Assembly: GCA_900539505.1 (NCBI GenBank)
Contig: UQCL01000046.1
Location: forward strand, 1 to 17,869
DNA from: an uncultured Campylobacter sp.
GTDB taxonomy: Bacteria > Campylobacterota > Campylobacteria > Campylobacterales > Campylobacteraceae
Length of the DNA stretch: 17,869 bases
Direction of reading: 5' to 3'
Shown: positions 7,483 to 14,557 of the stretch, piece by piece
How the letters are laid out: the number at the start of each line of letters is the position of its first letter
Position numbering within the stretch: position 1 is the first letter of the stretch
Made by a program: the position numbers and the translations under genes
Notes under the pieces: model-generated
Database searches by the model: none
What the model was told of the DNA's origin: nothing
Seen by the model: only the letters and a program-made list of their open reading frames with translations

Positions 7483-7811
7483 CGCTTTATTTTGCTTCAC
7501 TTAAAGCTCGCGGGTTTGCAAAACGGCACTTTGATCGCGCCGCTCGATATGCACTCGCTCTGCTAAACTTTATATCAAAGAAGAGATTTGTGCTTTTGAA
7601 TCCGCGCCTTTAAATTTCACTCGCAAGCTCAGCGCGCAAGTTTTATGCGCGTAGCTTTACGATTAAGCCTTTTAAATTTACGTTCTATCGCTGTGTACGC
7701 CTACACTGCTAGCCAAATTTTACGAAAGCTGCGGTGCTAAAATAAAATTTTACGGCGATGCCTTGCTTAAGCACGCCGCGACGCAAATATCGCGACCGAT
7801 ATAAATCTTCG

Positions 7812-7831
7812 CGCGCCGTCGCGACGGCGCG
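7812..7831. repeat. Perfect 20-bp GC palindrome
   Basis: CGCGCCGTCGCGACGGCGCG is its own reverse complement, with no loop. Two further palindromes precede it: TGCTTAAGCA at 7764-7773 and ATATCG-CGAC-CGATAT at 7787-7802. There is no T tract on either strand, so it is not a standard intrinsic terminator. A cruciform, protein-binding site or bidirectional transcription barrier between convergent genes is possible. Confidence 0.6.
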
Positions 7832-7956
7832 AAACGAAATTTGCGCGCTCCCTCTAAAGGAATTTGCGATGAAATTTCTAAACCTACGCTAGAGCCCACG
7901 ACTACATTTAAATTTTATAAATTTATGCCGAAGCAAAATCAAATTTAAAATTTAGC

Positions 7957-7971
7957 AGCGCTTTCTGCGCT
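7957..7971 (-). terminator. Weak hairpin after the DKNYY gene
   Basis: AGCGC at 7957-7961 pairs with GCGCT at 7967-7971 around a 5-nt loop. On the minus strand it sits 20 nt past the stop of the DKNYY-repeat gene and is followed by GCTAAATTTT. The stem is short, so this is a tentative terminator. Confidence 0.25.
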
Positions 7972-7991
7972 CGAATTGTGCTCAAATCGCC

Positions 7992-9443
7992 CTAAAATTC
8001 CACCCGCGTCTTTACCTCAAAAAGCAGCTCGCCGTCCACCGCCTCAAGCCCGCCGCTCTTTATCATCTCGCGAATTTTACTCGTACCGATGCCGCTTTTT
8101 TGAAGCAAAATTTCAACCAAGTTTAAATCTCTGATCTCATAAATGCACCGATCTATCAGCTGCGAAGAGCCCAGATCGTCGAAGTAGAAAAATCGCCCAC
8201 CGTTTGAATAGATCCAGCCGTATAGCCCGCCGTGCACGCCGCCGACCCTGCGCCACTCATGCGGCAGCTCGAGCGCGAAAAGCCCGCTTTTGCGAGCGAC
8301 CAGCCTACGACTGCTGCGGCCGCCGCCCCAAACTTCGGCGCCTTCTAAAAAATATATCCGCTCGCCGCTTTGAAATACGCTGCCGCTAAGCGCGCGAACT
8401 TCGCCCTCAAAGGGGTTGTCTGCCGCGCGCTTTTGCTTTCCGTCATTCTCGTCGAAATAATAGATGCCGCCAGGGGAGGCAAAAAGCAGATGGTTTGAGT
8501 GCGCGAGCTGCCTATTTAGCGGAGTATAGGGCGCGGCGGCGAGGTCAAATTTTAAATCATTCGCAAAAACGTCGCCGCCTTTCGCATCCCACAAAAAATA
8601 GTCCAACCACTGCCTCAAAAGTTCGTAATGCCCGCCGTTATCGCGCGCGTCAAGGCGTAGGTTTTTAAAATACACGTTCGCGCCGTCCGCGGCGTAAACG
8701 TCGCTAGCGCGCCCATCGCTTCCCTCTATCTGGCGCAGGCTCGCGGCATCGGCGCCCGGCAAAATCTCTCCTTTATAAAACGCGCGCGAACCCTGCGCAG
8801 CGTAATACACACCCGCGATTTGGCGCAGATCCGTGGCGTCCATGCGTTTAAATTTATAGAGGTAGCTTTGCGGCTTGGGCGCATCCCAAAAGATATGCGC
8901 CAAGGTTTCATAAGTGAGTTTAAGCGCCCCCAGCGCGTCGTTCCACACCGCCTCGCCGTCGCAAAAATAACTAATCCGCCCGTCGCTTACGTATCCGAAC
9001 GCCACGGCTTTCGTGCGCGCGGGCTCTAGCTCGCTCATCGCGATATTGCCGCAATATACGGCGTTTTTATCCGCCGCGACGTTGGAGCGGTAGCCGGGGC
9101 CGAAATCCAAAACCCGAAAGCTCGCCGCGTCCACGCCCGGTATCACAAAATAGCCCGCACCCACCACGAGGGCGTAAATTTCGCCATCTTTTTTATAGAA
9201 ATCGCTATATTTGATCTGCTCTTGCGGCGAGTAGTCGTCTGCGGAATTTATAACAGCCGCCAGAATAAGCACGCTAAAAGCCGCAAATACAAATGTCGCG
9301 CCAAACACGATCTTGCGCCAAAGTGGCATGCCTCGAGGCGCGTCTCGCACCGGCTTGTGATCTGCTTCTACCTTGCGCGCCCTAGCTTTGCGCTTCTTTT
9401 GCGCGCGCTCATCCTTTGGCTCTTGCGTAAAATCCTCATACAT
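7992..9443 (-). CDS. Membrane-anchored DKNYY-repeat protein, 483 aa
   Basis: A basic, charged N-terminus of about 40 residues precedes one transmembrane segment near 45-65 (IVFGATFVFAAFSVLILAAVI). The rest is predicted to lie outside the cytoplasm. The body resembles the DKNYY family: the unit YFVIPGVDAASFRVL then DKNAVYCGN, and again AFYKGEILPGADAASLRQI then DGANVYFKN, fits the usual VYYxGxxIxGADxxTFxxL spacing. The repeats are diverged. No enzymatic motif is visible; the function of the family is unknown, perhaps surface or periplasmic beta-repeat binding. An ATG at 9443 with GAGG 6 nt before it is preferred to the TTG at 9455. It is probably monocistronic. Confidence 0.6.
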   Translation of the reverse strand: MYEDFTQEPKDERAQKKRKARARKVEADHKPVRDAPRGMPLWRKIVFGATFVFAAFSVLILAAVINSADDYSPQEQIKYSDFYKKDGEIYALVVGAGYFVIPGVDAASFRVLDFGPGYRSNVAADKNAVYCGNIAMSELEPARTKAVAFGYVSDGRISYFCDGEAVWNDALGALKLTYETLAHIFWDAPKPQSYLYKFKRMDATDLRQIAGVYYAAQGSRAFYKGEILPGADAASLRQIEGSDGRASDVYAADGANVYFKNLRLDARDNGGHYELLRQWLDYFLWDAKGGDVFANDLKFDLAAAPYTPLNRQLAHSNHLLFASPGGIYYFDENDGKQKRAADNPFEGEVRALSGSVFQSGERIYFLEGAEVWGGGRSSRRLVARKSGLFALELPHEWRRVGGVHGGLYGWIYSNGGRFFYFDDLGSSQLIDRCIYEIRDLNLVEILLQKSGIGTSKIREMIKSGGLEAVDGELLFEVKTRVEF

Positions 9444-9606
9444 CTTTTGCCTCAAATTTAATCTCGCCGCAGATTGCGCGGCACTTGAAATTGTACAAAA
9501 GCGCGGCTAAATTTATGAAATTTAACGCTACGGACAAATTCTGATTCAACTCTTTGCGGCGCTAATTTATTTTGCGAATACCACAAAATCTCTGGCAAAT
9601 TTTAAT

Positions 9607-9945
9607 TTAAAGCGCTTTGTATCCGCACGGAATCGGCGCCGTAACGCTTACAAACACAAAATCCTCATCGCCCGTATTTTTCATACCGTGGCACTCTCCG
9701 CTTTTGGAAATGATTAGATCGCCCGCGCAGATCAGCACCTCCTCGCCCTTGCTCGGATAAAACACGCCGCGTCCGCTTAAGCAGATCCACACGTCATCGC
9801 TGTCTGGGTGGATATGCGGCGCTACGACCTGGCCGCGTTTGACGATCCAAACCGCGCCGCAAGTGGCCTCCGTAGTAAAAAATGTCGTTTTTACGGCTCG
9901 CTCGTCGCTACAAATAGCATCTTTTATATGAAAAATTCTTTGCAT
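9607..9945 (-). CDS. Single-domain cupin protein, 112 aa
   Basis: A small beta-barrel protein of the cupin superfamily. Motif 1 reads G38-x5-H44-x-H46 and then D51-x6-G58, with Asp in the usual Glu position. Motif 2 ends GECHGMKN with H86 as third histidine. A 3-His metal site is therefore likely. The substrate is unknown; such proteins range from dioxygenases and isomerases to sugar-binding proteins. I start at the ATG at 9945 because AAAGGAG precedes it; the longer frame to 10044 reads through the promoter region. Upstream on the minus strand lie a TAAAAT -10 (9990-9995) and a small ACCGC/GCGGT hairpin (9964-9980). Confidence 0.8.
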   Translation of the reverse strand: MQRIFHIKDAICSDERAVKTTFFTTEATCGAVWIVKRGQVVAPHIHPDSDDVWICLSGRGVFYPSKGEEVLICAGDLIISKSGECHGMKNTGDEDFVFVSVTAPIPCGYKAL

Positions 9946-10160
9946 TTTCGCTCCTTTAAGTTCACCGCATCCGGCGCGGTTTCGGCGGAATTTTAGCATT
10001 CTTTTCGTGCAGCGAAAGTGAAATTTCAAGCGCCAAACTCGCAACGAAACCTTAAATAAAAATTTTAAATTCTCGTTTTGCTATACGATTTTTTTGGAGG
10101 ATTGAAGATCGCATCTAAAAGTAATAATGTGCATAAGCAGAGTATTTGCGGATAGAATTT

Positions 10161-10210
10161 CGGCTTTAATTTAAGACGGAATTTTAAAAATTCCTCTAAA
10201 TTTAAAGCCG
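10161..10210. repeat. 50-bp nested inverted repeat
   Basis: The outer arms are CGGCTTTAATTTA (10161-10173) and TAAATTTAAAGCCG (10197-10210), complementary apart from one extra base. Between them lies an inner palindrome, GGAATTTT-A-AAAATTCC (10178-10194). A cruciform or a two-tier RNA stem could form. It is about 320 bp from luxS and 215 bp from the cupin start, so it is not an obvious terminator for either gene. Confidence 0.6.
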
Positions 10211-10487
10211 GCCTACGAGATAAATTTATTAAATTTGATATAAGCTTTGCTTGTGCGCTTTTGCCACCCAGATTAAAGCCAAATCGTAGCTTTTATCAAA
10301 AACCTCGCATGGCGTAGACTTTACGGCAAGCGCCAAGTCGGTTTATAAAGCTAAATCGGCTTATAAATAGATGCTACCTCCGGCTTGTTTTAGCAGATAC
10401 ACATTTTTGCGCCTCGAATTTTTGCATATTTTACGATAATATTTTATGGCGCGTTATACACTAATCGCGGAACAAGCGGGCGTTCAA

Positions 10488-10518
10488 AGAGATAGTGCTA
10501 GAATTTTGCGCTATCTCT
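10488..10518 (-). terminator. Stem-loop downstream of luxS
   Basis: AGAGATAGTGC (10488-10498) pairs with GCGCTATCTCT (10508-10518), an 11-bp stem with one wobble and a 9-nt loop. On the minus strand it begins 13 nt after the luxS stop and is followed by TTTGAACG. The T run is short, so termination may be partial. Confidence 0.55.
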
Positions 10519-10530
10519 TAAATTTCAAAA

Positions 10531-11034
10531 TTATTTTATCTTGCTTGGATCCAGCGCGATCTCGTCGTTTTTTATCACGCCTATACCCTTATTTAGCACG
10601 TTTTGCGCGATCTGTTTAGCTTCAGCTAGCGAGTGCATCGCGAAGGTGCCGCACTGAAATTTATTCAGCTCGGGGATATCCGCTTGAGAGGCCACGCCCA
10701 AAATGTCCTTCATGCTCGCGCTCCATGCCGCCGCGACGGCGCTTTCGCTAGGCGCTCCGATCACGCTCATATAAAATCCCGTGCGACACCCCATCGGCGA
10801 AATGTCGATGATCTCGACGTCCGCGCTATTTAGGTGTTCGCGCATGAAGCCAGCGAAAAGATGCTCCAGCGTGTGGGTGCCGCGCTCGCTCATGATCTCT
10901 AAATTCGGGCGGCAAAACCGCAGATCATAGACGCTGATTTTATCACCGCTTTTGGTGCGCATGCTCTTTGCGAGCCGCACGCCAGGGGCATTCATGCGGG
11001 TATGATCGACCTTAAAACTATCTAACAATGGCAT
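10531..11034 (-). CDS. luxS: S-ribosylhomocysteine lyase LuxS, 167 aa
   Basis: Cleaves S-ribosylhomocysteine to homocysteine and DPD, the precursor of autoinducer-2, in the activated methyl cycle. The metal-binding HxxEH is H54-T-L-E57-H58, with the third ligand C128 in QCGTF. The catalytic cysteine is C83 in SPMGCRTGFYM, and FMREHL is a family marker. Length is standard. The ATG follows AAGGAGAAAAT, and a minus-strand TAAAAT lies at 11063-11068. No pfs or metK gene is adjacent; it stands alone and is divergent from a tautomerase gene. Confidence 0.97.
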   Translation of the reverse strand: MPLLDSFKVDHTRMNAPGVRLAKSMRTKSGDKISVYDLRFCRPNLEIMSERGTHTLEHLFAGFMREHLNSADVEIIDISPMGCRTGFYMSVIGAPSESAVAAAWSASMKDILGVASQADIPELNKFQCGTFAMHSLAEAKQIAQNVLNKGIGVIKNDEIALDPSKIK

Positions 11035-11062
11035 ATTTTCTCCTTAAATTCAGATCGCGGCG

Positions 11063-11068
11063 ATTTTA
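11063..11068 (-). promoter_or_regulatory. Candidate -10 box for luxS
   Basis: The minus strand reads TAAAAT in GTTAAAATCG, 29 nt before the luxS ATG. There is no clear -35. The layout is nearly identical to that before the thioesterase gene. Confidence 0.45.
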
Positions 11069-11111
11069 ACATAAAATTTCACACTTTCAGGCGCACAGAC
11101 GAAATTTTAGC

Positions 11112-11117
11112 TACAAT
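11112..11117 (+). promoter_or_regulatory. Candidate -10 box for the tautomerase gene
   Basis: TACAAT lies in GCTACAATTAC, 24 nt before the end of the leader, with AGGAG close to the ATG. This short leader suggests transcription starts within about 20 nt of the gene. Confidence 0.45.
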
Positions 11118-11140
11118 TACGTTTATTTTCAGGAGAATTA

Positions 11141-11350
11141 ATGCCCTACATAAACGTCAAAATCACCAAAGAACGTGGCGGCTTAAGTCGCGAACAAAAA
11201 GCAAGGCTCGTCAAGAACCTCACCGACGCCCTCGTAGCCGTGCTAGGCAGGGGCGAGAAAACCACGGTCGTGACGATAGACGAAATATCCACTGACGACT
11301 ACGCGATCGGCGGACGACTAGTAAGCGAAATCAGAAAGCGGCAGAGCTAA
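11141..11350 (+). CDS. 4-oxalocrotonate tautomerase family protein, 69 aa
   Basis: A small hexameric tautomerase-fold protein. P2 follows the initiator Met and becomes the N-terminal catalytic proline after Met removal; R12 is close to the Arg11 of 4-OT. The order PYINVKITKE, helix, then VVTIDEI is the family beta-alpha-beta pattern. Homologues are widespread in Helicobacter and Campylobacter without a meta-cleavage pathway, so the physiological substrate is unknown. Aromatic catabolism should not be inferred. AGGAG precedes the ATG. It is divergent from luxS and appears monocistronic. Confidence 0.88.
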   Translation: MPYINVKITKERGGLSREQKARLVKNLTDALVAVLGRGEKTTVVTIDEISTDDYAIGGRLVSEIRKRQS

Positions 11351-11657
11351 GCTTGCGCGTCAGATTAAATTTGAAAAGCTAAATTTTAGAATTTTAAAAT
11401 TTTCAAGCGAAATTCTACGCGGCAGGCTCCGCTTTTAAGGGAATAAAATTTGCGATAATCCCCGCTTGCAAGATGAAATTTTACGCTAAATTCCAAAAAC
11501 CAACCGAGCGGAAATTTTAAAGCAGATCTAATGGTGAAATTCTTTAAAAAATAGACAAGATAGAATTTATGCAAGTTTTAAAAATTTTACCAGATAAAAT
11601 TTAATCCTCGCAAAGTTTAAAATTTCGTAAAAGTAAATATATGGTATTCTTAGCGAA
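11351..11657. other. AT-rich convergent spacer
   Basis: 307 bp between the tautomerase gene and the YhbP-like gene, which converge. It is dominated by AAATTT, GAATTT and AAATTC words. A short minus-strand frame at 11386-11574 has no ribosome-binding site and a composition typical of spacer. I see nothing functional with confidence. Confidence 0.5.
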
Positions 11658-12071
11658 CTAGCGTTCCCAAATTAGCTTTTTGCCGAAAGTTAGGGTATTA
11701 TCGGTCATTTTCATCCAATCGATTCTGATCGTAAAAAAATCAGTCTCCATCGCGCGCGCAAACGGGAAGCGCTTAAGATATAGCGAGGTTTCGCGCTCAT
11801 CCGCGCTACGGATATGGCCGCAAATCTGCACGCCTTTGATCCTACCTACAAATTTCGTATCCAGCGCAACCGTAGCCGCAACTCCGCGGTTGGCAAAGAC
11901 TGCTTTGATATGCTCGGAGTCGCTCGCGCTTGCGATGATGAGCTCCTTATTTTGCGGATCGTAGGCATAAAATGCACTGCAGCAATATGGCAGATTATTG
12001 CGCAAAACTCCGAGAGATAGGAGTTTCATCCTGCCTAAAAACTCGTCGAATTTATCTTGAGCGGCACACAT
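11658..12071 (-). CDS. YhbP-like (UPF0306) protein, pyridoxamine-oxidase-type split barrel, 137 aa
   Basis: The C-terminal motif DNTLTFGKKLIWER and the N-terminal SAFYAYDPQNKEL closely match what I remember of E. coli YhbP, a member of the FMN-binding split-barrel superfamily. RIKGVQICGHI and RFPFARAM also fit the family. Biochemical function is not established; flavin or heme binding is possible from the fold. It is not the longer HugZ heme oxygenase, which is about 250 aa. The ATG at 12071 follows AGGAGGCTTAAA and is preferred to 12101, which lies near the promoter. A minus-strand TATAAT is at 12093-12098. Confidence 0.8.
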   Translation of the reverse strand: MCAAQDKFDEFLGRMKLLSLGVLRNNLPYCCSAFYAYDPQNKELIIASASDSEHIKAVFANRGVAATVALDTKFVGRIKGVQICGHIRSADERETSLYLKRFPFARAMETDFFTIRIDWMKMTDNTLTFGKKLIWER

Positions 12072-12092
12072 TTTAAGCCTCCTTTTTGCTAA

Positions 12093-12098
12093 ATTATA
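12093..12098 (-). promoter_or_regulatory. -10 box for the YhbP-like gene
   Basis: The minus strand reads TATAAT in TGTATAATTT, 22 nt before the ATG at 12071. It lies back to back with the dUTPase -10 at 12120-12125, so the two promoters share a compact divergent region. Confidence 0.5.
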
Positions 12099-12119
12099 CA
12101 ATGATTTTCTTTTATTAGC

Positions 12120-12125
12120 TATAAT
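12120..12125 (+). promoter_or_regulatory. -10 box TATAAT for the dUTPase gene
   Basis: A perfect TATAAT in GCTATAATCG, followed by AGGAG at about 12140-12144 and the ATG at 12152. No -35 is visible. Confidence 0.55.
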
Positions 12126-12151
12126 CGCGAGCCAAAATTAGGAGAATTTTT

Positions 12152-12841
12152 ATGGAAAATTATAAAAAAGTAAAAGAGATGTTTTTGATGCAGCAAGCCC
12201 TAAACGACGAAACAAATGGCGTGGGCTGGGAGGACGGCTATACAAAAAACGGCAAACTTATCAACTGGAAGCGCTGCATTTACATGGAATGCGCAGAGCT
12301 CATCGATAGCTTTGCGTGGAAGCATTGGAAAAATATCTCTGCAGCGCCGGACGTGAATAATATCGTCATCGAGATCGTTGATATTTGGCACTTCGTAATG
12401 AGCTATATTTTAGAGCAATATTACGGCGGCAAAGACATCGACCACATCGTAAGCGACGTCACGGCAGTAAGCGGATTTGCGGAGTTTAGCTCCTACGCCT
12501 ACGATGTGCGCGAATACAGCATCTACGAAATCGTAAACGACATCGAGCTCATAATCCACGAAACAAGCGGATTTGAGCTGCAAATCGGCGAGCTTTTGAC
12601 CGATTTTTTCCGCGTCGCGATCAAATGCGGAGTGAGCTTAGACATACTTTTTGCCAAATATATCGGTAAAAACGTGCTAAATAAATTCCGCCAAGACCAC
12701 GGTTACAAAGAGGGCAGCTACCGCAAAATCTGGGGAGACCTTGAGGATAACGAGGTGCTAATCGAGGTGCTATCAAAAGGCACAGTAAGCGCAAGCGAAA
12801 TTTACGAGCAATTGCAAAAGATCTACGACGCGACGAAGTGA
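12152..12841 (+). CDS. dut: Dimeric dUTPase (all-alpha NTP pyrophosphatase), 229 aa
   Basis: Hydrolyses dUTP (and dUDP in this family) to dUMP, keeping uracil out of DNA and supplying thymidylate synthesis. The Mg-binding acidic residues E46, E49, E74 and D77 occur in MECAELIDSF and IVIEIVDIWHF, the same pattern and numbering I recall for the structurally known C. jejuni enzyme. W56 and KHWK are also typical. Length equals the C. jejuni protein. This alpha-helical form is unrelated to the trimeric beta dUTPase of E. coli. Promoter and AGGAG are clear, and the gene stands alone. Confidence 0.93.
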   Translation: MENYKKVKEMFLMQQALNDETNGVGWEDGYTKNGKLINWKRCIYMECAELIDSFAWKHWKNISAAPDVNNIVIEIVDIWHFVMSYILEQYYGGKDIDHIVSDVTAVSGFAEFSSYAYDVREYSIYEIVNDIELIIHETSGFELQIGELLTDFFRVAIKCGVSLDILFAKYIGKNVLNKFRQDHGYKEGSYRKIWGDLEDNEVLIEVLSKGTVSASEIYEQLQKIYDATK

Positions 12842-13254
12842 AGTCTGGATTTGCGCGCGGGATTTACCTTTGAAATTTTGAAATTTCATCTATAAAATTT
12901 CGGCATGCGAATTTTAAAAAAAGGGCTTTGATTTGGAATTCTGCAGTTTTGTGCCTGAAATTTTACGCAATGTCAGCTTATTTATAAGTGGCAAAATTCC
13001 GCGCAGCAAGCAAATAAATATTCGCAACAGGCAAAAACCAAGCTAGATCTGGCCTCTTTTTACGCACTATAAATGAGCAAATTAAACGCGAGCGAGCGAT
13101 CAAAGCATAAATTTCGTATTATAAGGCAGAATGGACCGGCTAAAGCAAGCGAATGAGCCAAGCGAGCGGATTGATGAGGCGCGGTGCGGCAGTCAAATTA
13201 CTCAGCTCAAATTCCGTCGCAAAAGTCGCTAAAATAACGCAAATAGGAGCATAC
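12842..13254. other. 413-bp gene-free spacer with a possible dut terminator and an EI24-gene promoter
   Basis: No supportable gene. An 18-bp hairpin, TGAAATTT-TG-AAATTTCA (12871-12888), lies 30 nt past the dut stop and could end that transcript, though it is AT-only in the stem ends. Near the right end a TAAAAT at 13230-13235 lies 20 nt before the next ATG. The frame reading into the EI24 gene from 13153 has no ribosome-binding site at its first ATG. Confidence 0.45.
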
Positions 13255-13995
13255 ATGGGTAGAATTTTTAATTTGGCAAAGCAGGATTTTTTTACGCGCA
13301 AGTTTATTTTGCTCTCACTATTGCCGCTTGTGTGCTCGCTCATAATCTTGGGCACGCTCGCATTTTTCGGCGGCAAAGAGCTTTTTGACGCGCTTTCGCA
13401 GGGCGCGCAAAGCGGCGATTTTAGCTTCTTGGACGAACAGCGCTTCCCAATAATTGCAAAAATTCTAAGTTTTGCTGCTACGAAGTGGATTATCGGCGCG
13501 ATTTTTTCGGTGTTTGCCAGCTTCGCGGTGCTGATGCTTAGCGTGTTTTGCGCGCTTATCATCGCGGCCTTTCTGACACCCGCAGTCACTAAAGAGATCA
13601 ACGCGCGCCACTACCATCTAAGCCGCGCGGACGAAGCGAGCACGGCGCGGGTGCTAAAGCTGATGAGCGTTGAAATTTTAAAATTTTTAGCGATTTTATT
13701 TATCTGTTCGGTGCTTTTGTTCGTACCGGTAATAAATTTATTCATAATCAATGTGCCGTTTTTTTATATCTATTACAAGCTGGTTCTAATCGACGTCGCT
13801 TCAAATGCGTTAAGCGCGAAAAGCTTCGAGCGCTCTTATAAAATGGGCGGCGGATATAAATTTGCCCTAAGCGCTTTTATTTTTTATCTGCTGTGTTTGA
13901 TCCCGCTGGTAGGATTATTTTTCCAGCTATTTTTCATCATCTTTTTGACGCACGTAGTGCTGATAGACGAAAGCGCCCGCAATAAAAATCGCTAA
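13255..13995 (+). CDS. EI24/CysZ-like integral membrane protein, 246 aa
   Basis: A multi-pass inner-membrane protein. Hydrophobic segments lie at about 17-39, 76-108, 142-160, 163-185 and 208-238. The distribution, the amphipathic stretch after the first helix, and the segment LIIAAFLTPAVTKEINARHY resemble the EI24 domain shared with E. coli CysZ, a sulfate transporter. I cannot tell whether this protein carries sulfate; many epsilonproteobacterial members lie outside cys operons, as here. The ATG at 13255 with AGGAG 7 nt upstream is chosen. An N-terminal extension of 34 residues to 13153 is open but lacks a ribosome-binding site and hydrophobic character. Confidence 0.7.
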   Translation: MGRIFNLAKQDFFTRKFILLSLLPLVCSLIILGTLAFFGGKELFDALSQGAQSGDFSFLDEQRFPIIAKILSFAATKWIIGAIFSVFASFAVLMLSVFCALIIAAFLTPAVTKEINARHYHLSRADEASTARVLKLMSVEILKFLAILFICSVLLFVPVINLFIINVPFFYIYYKLVLIDVASNALSAKSFERSYKMGGGYKFALSAFIFYLLCLIPLVGLFFQLFFIIFLTHVVLIDESARNKNR

Positions 13996-14033
13996 AGATT
14001 AACTAAAATCAATGAAAAATTTTGAAATTTTCA

Positions 14034-14039
14034 TAAAAT
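14034..14039 (+). promoter_or_regulatory. Candidate -10 box for the four-cysteine miniprotein gene
   Basis: TAAAAT in CATAAAATAATG, 29 nt before the ATG at 14069, within an AT-rich spacer of 73 bp. It suggests separate transcription from the upstream membrane protein gene. Confidence 0.35.
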
Positions 14040-14068
14040 AATGCAAAATTTTTTAAGAAAGGATTTCT

Positions 14069-14272
14069 ATGAAATCAGGTGATATTTACATTTGCAATAT
14101 TTGTTCGCTAAAAAGCAGCGACGATGAAAACGCGGTCTTTATCAAAGCGCATAAAAACGGTGAGACGGTGCATATCTGCACATCCTGCATGCCTAGCGTC
14201 ATCCACGGCTCAGGCATGGTCGTAAAAAGCAACTCCGAGATCGAAGAAGAGCTTCAAGACGCTGCAAACTAG
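14069..14272 (+). CDS. Four-cysteine putative zinc-ribbon miniprotein, 67 aa
   Basis: A small protein with two CxxC knuckles, C9-x2-C12 (CNIC) and C37-x2-C40 (CTSC), 24 residues apart. This is the usual arrangement of a zinc ribbon or rubredoxin-like knuckle pair. The C-terminal 20 residues are acidic (IEEELQDAAN). There is no signal peptide, so it should be cytoplasmic. I do not recognise a named family; it may be a conserved Campylobacter hypothetical. AAAGGA precedes the ATG. DNA, RNA or protein binding is possible but not shown. Confidence 0.7.
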   Translation: MKSGDIYICNICSLKSSDDENAVFIKAHKNGETVHICTSCMPSVIHGSGMVVKSNSEIEEELQDAAN

Positions 14273-14290
14273 CTGCTAGCACCACTTGCT

Positions 14291-14328
14291 GCGGCGCGTT
14301 TTAATTTGCTTATTAATCTTCGCGCCGC
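14291..14328. terminator. GC stem-loop between convergent genes
   Basis: GCGGCGCG (14291-14298) pairs with CGCGCCGC (14321-14328), and the 22-nt loop contains a further TTAAT/ATTAA pairing. It lies 18 nt after the miniprotein stop. No T tract follows on the plus strand, where the AAAATTCT repeat begins at once. It may act as a bidirectional barrier. Confidence 0.4.
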
Positions 14329-14391
14329 AAAATTCTAAAATTCTAAAATTCTAAAATTCTAAAATTCTAAAATTCTAAAATTCTAAAATTC
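14329..14391. repeat. 8-bp tandem repeat AAAATTCT, about eight copies
   Basis: Seven perfect copies of AAAATTCT run from 14329 to 14384, and an eighth ends in C instead of T. Each copy contains AAATTC, a RAATTY word. It is intergenic between the 3' ends of two convergent genes, so copy-number change should not affect a reading frame or promoter. It is likely to vary between strains by replication slippage. Confidence 0.95.
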
Positions 14392-14557
14392 CGTCTGCTA
14401 GGTTTTCCACCAAAATACTATACAGCAAAATTCCGCGCTTAAAATTATAAAATTTTACGCAGCAAGTTCTGTGTACTAAGCTTATCTCACATAAGAATTT
14501 TCGCGTTATAAGCTTGACGCTAAAATTCCTTGAGCTAAAACTAAAGTCTGAAAAATT

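Larger units (their letters stand above)
7483..7991. other. Gene-free convergent intergenic region with clustered palindromes
   Basis: This is a 509-bp spacer between two converging genes. No open frame with a ribosome-binding site is evident. It contains a cluster of palindromes at 7764-7831 and a weak hairpin near the DKNYY-gene stop. Many AAATTT/AAATTC words occur. It may hold transcription terminators or a decayed gene, but no protein similarity is recognisable. Confidence 0.5.
9946..10530. other. 585-bp gene-free region between the cupin gene and luxS
   Basis: No convincing coding frame was found on either strand. It holds the probable cupin promoter (minus-strand TAAAAT at 9990-9995), a 50-bp nested inverted repeat at 10161-10210, and the luxS 3' hairpin at 10488-10518. 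The length and structure leave room for an untranslated RNA. Composition is more AT-rich than the flanking genes. Confidence 0.5.

Noticed and set aside
7483..7991. tRNA or rRNA gene in the large spacer
   Set aside because: No T-arm GGTTCGA-type motif, acceptor CCA pairing or conserved rRNA words were found.
11386..11574. 62-codon minus-strand frame in the spacer at 11351-11657
   Set aside because: No ribosome-binding site, and most of it is translated AAATTT-type spacer sequence.
13131..13232. 33-codon frame starting at ATG 13131 after AAGG, a possible leader peptide for the EI24 gene
   Set aside because: The only upstream -10 candidate (TATTAT at 13117-13122) would start transcription almost at the ATG, and composition resembles spacer. 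It has no recognisable attenuator.
13153..13254. 34-residue N-terminal extension of the EI24-like protein
   Set aside because: AGGAG precedes the ATG at 13255 at proper spacing, and the extension contains the likely promoter TAAAAT.
14329..14391. Possible CRISPR-like array
   Set aside because: The unit is only 8 bp and the copies are contiguous with no spacers; it is a simple tandem repeat.
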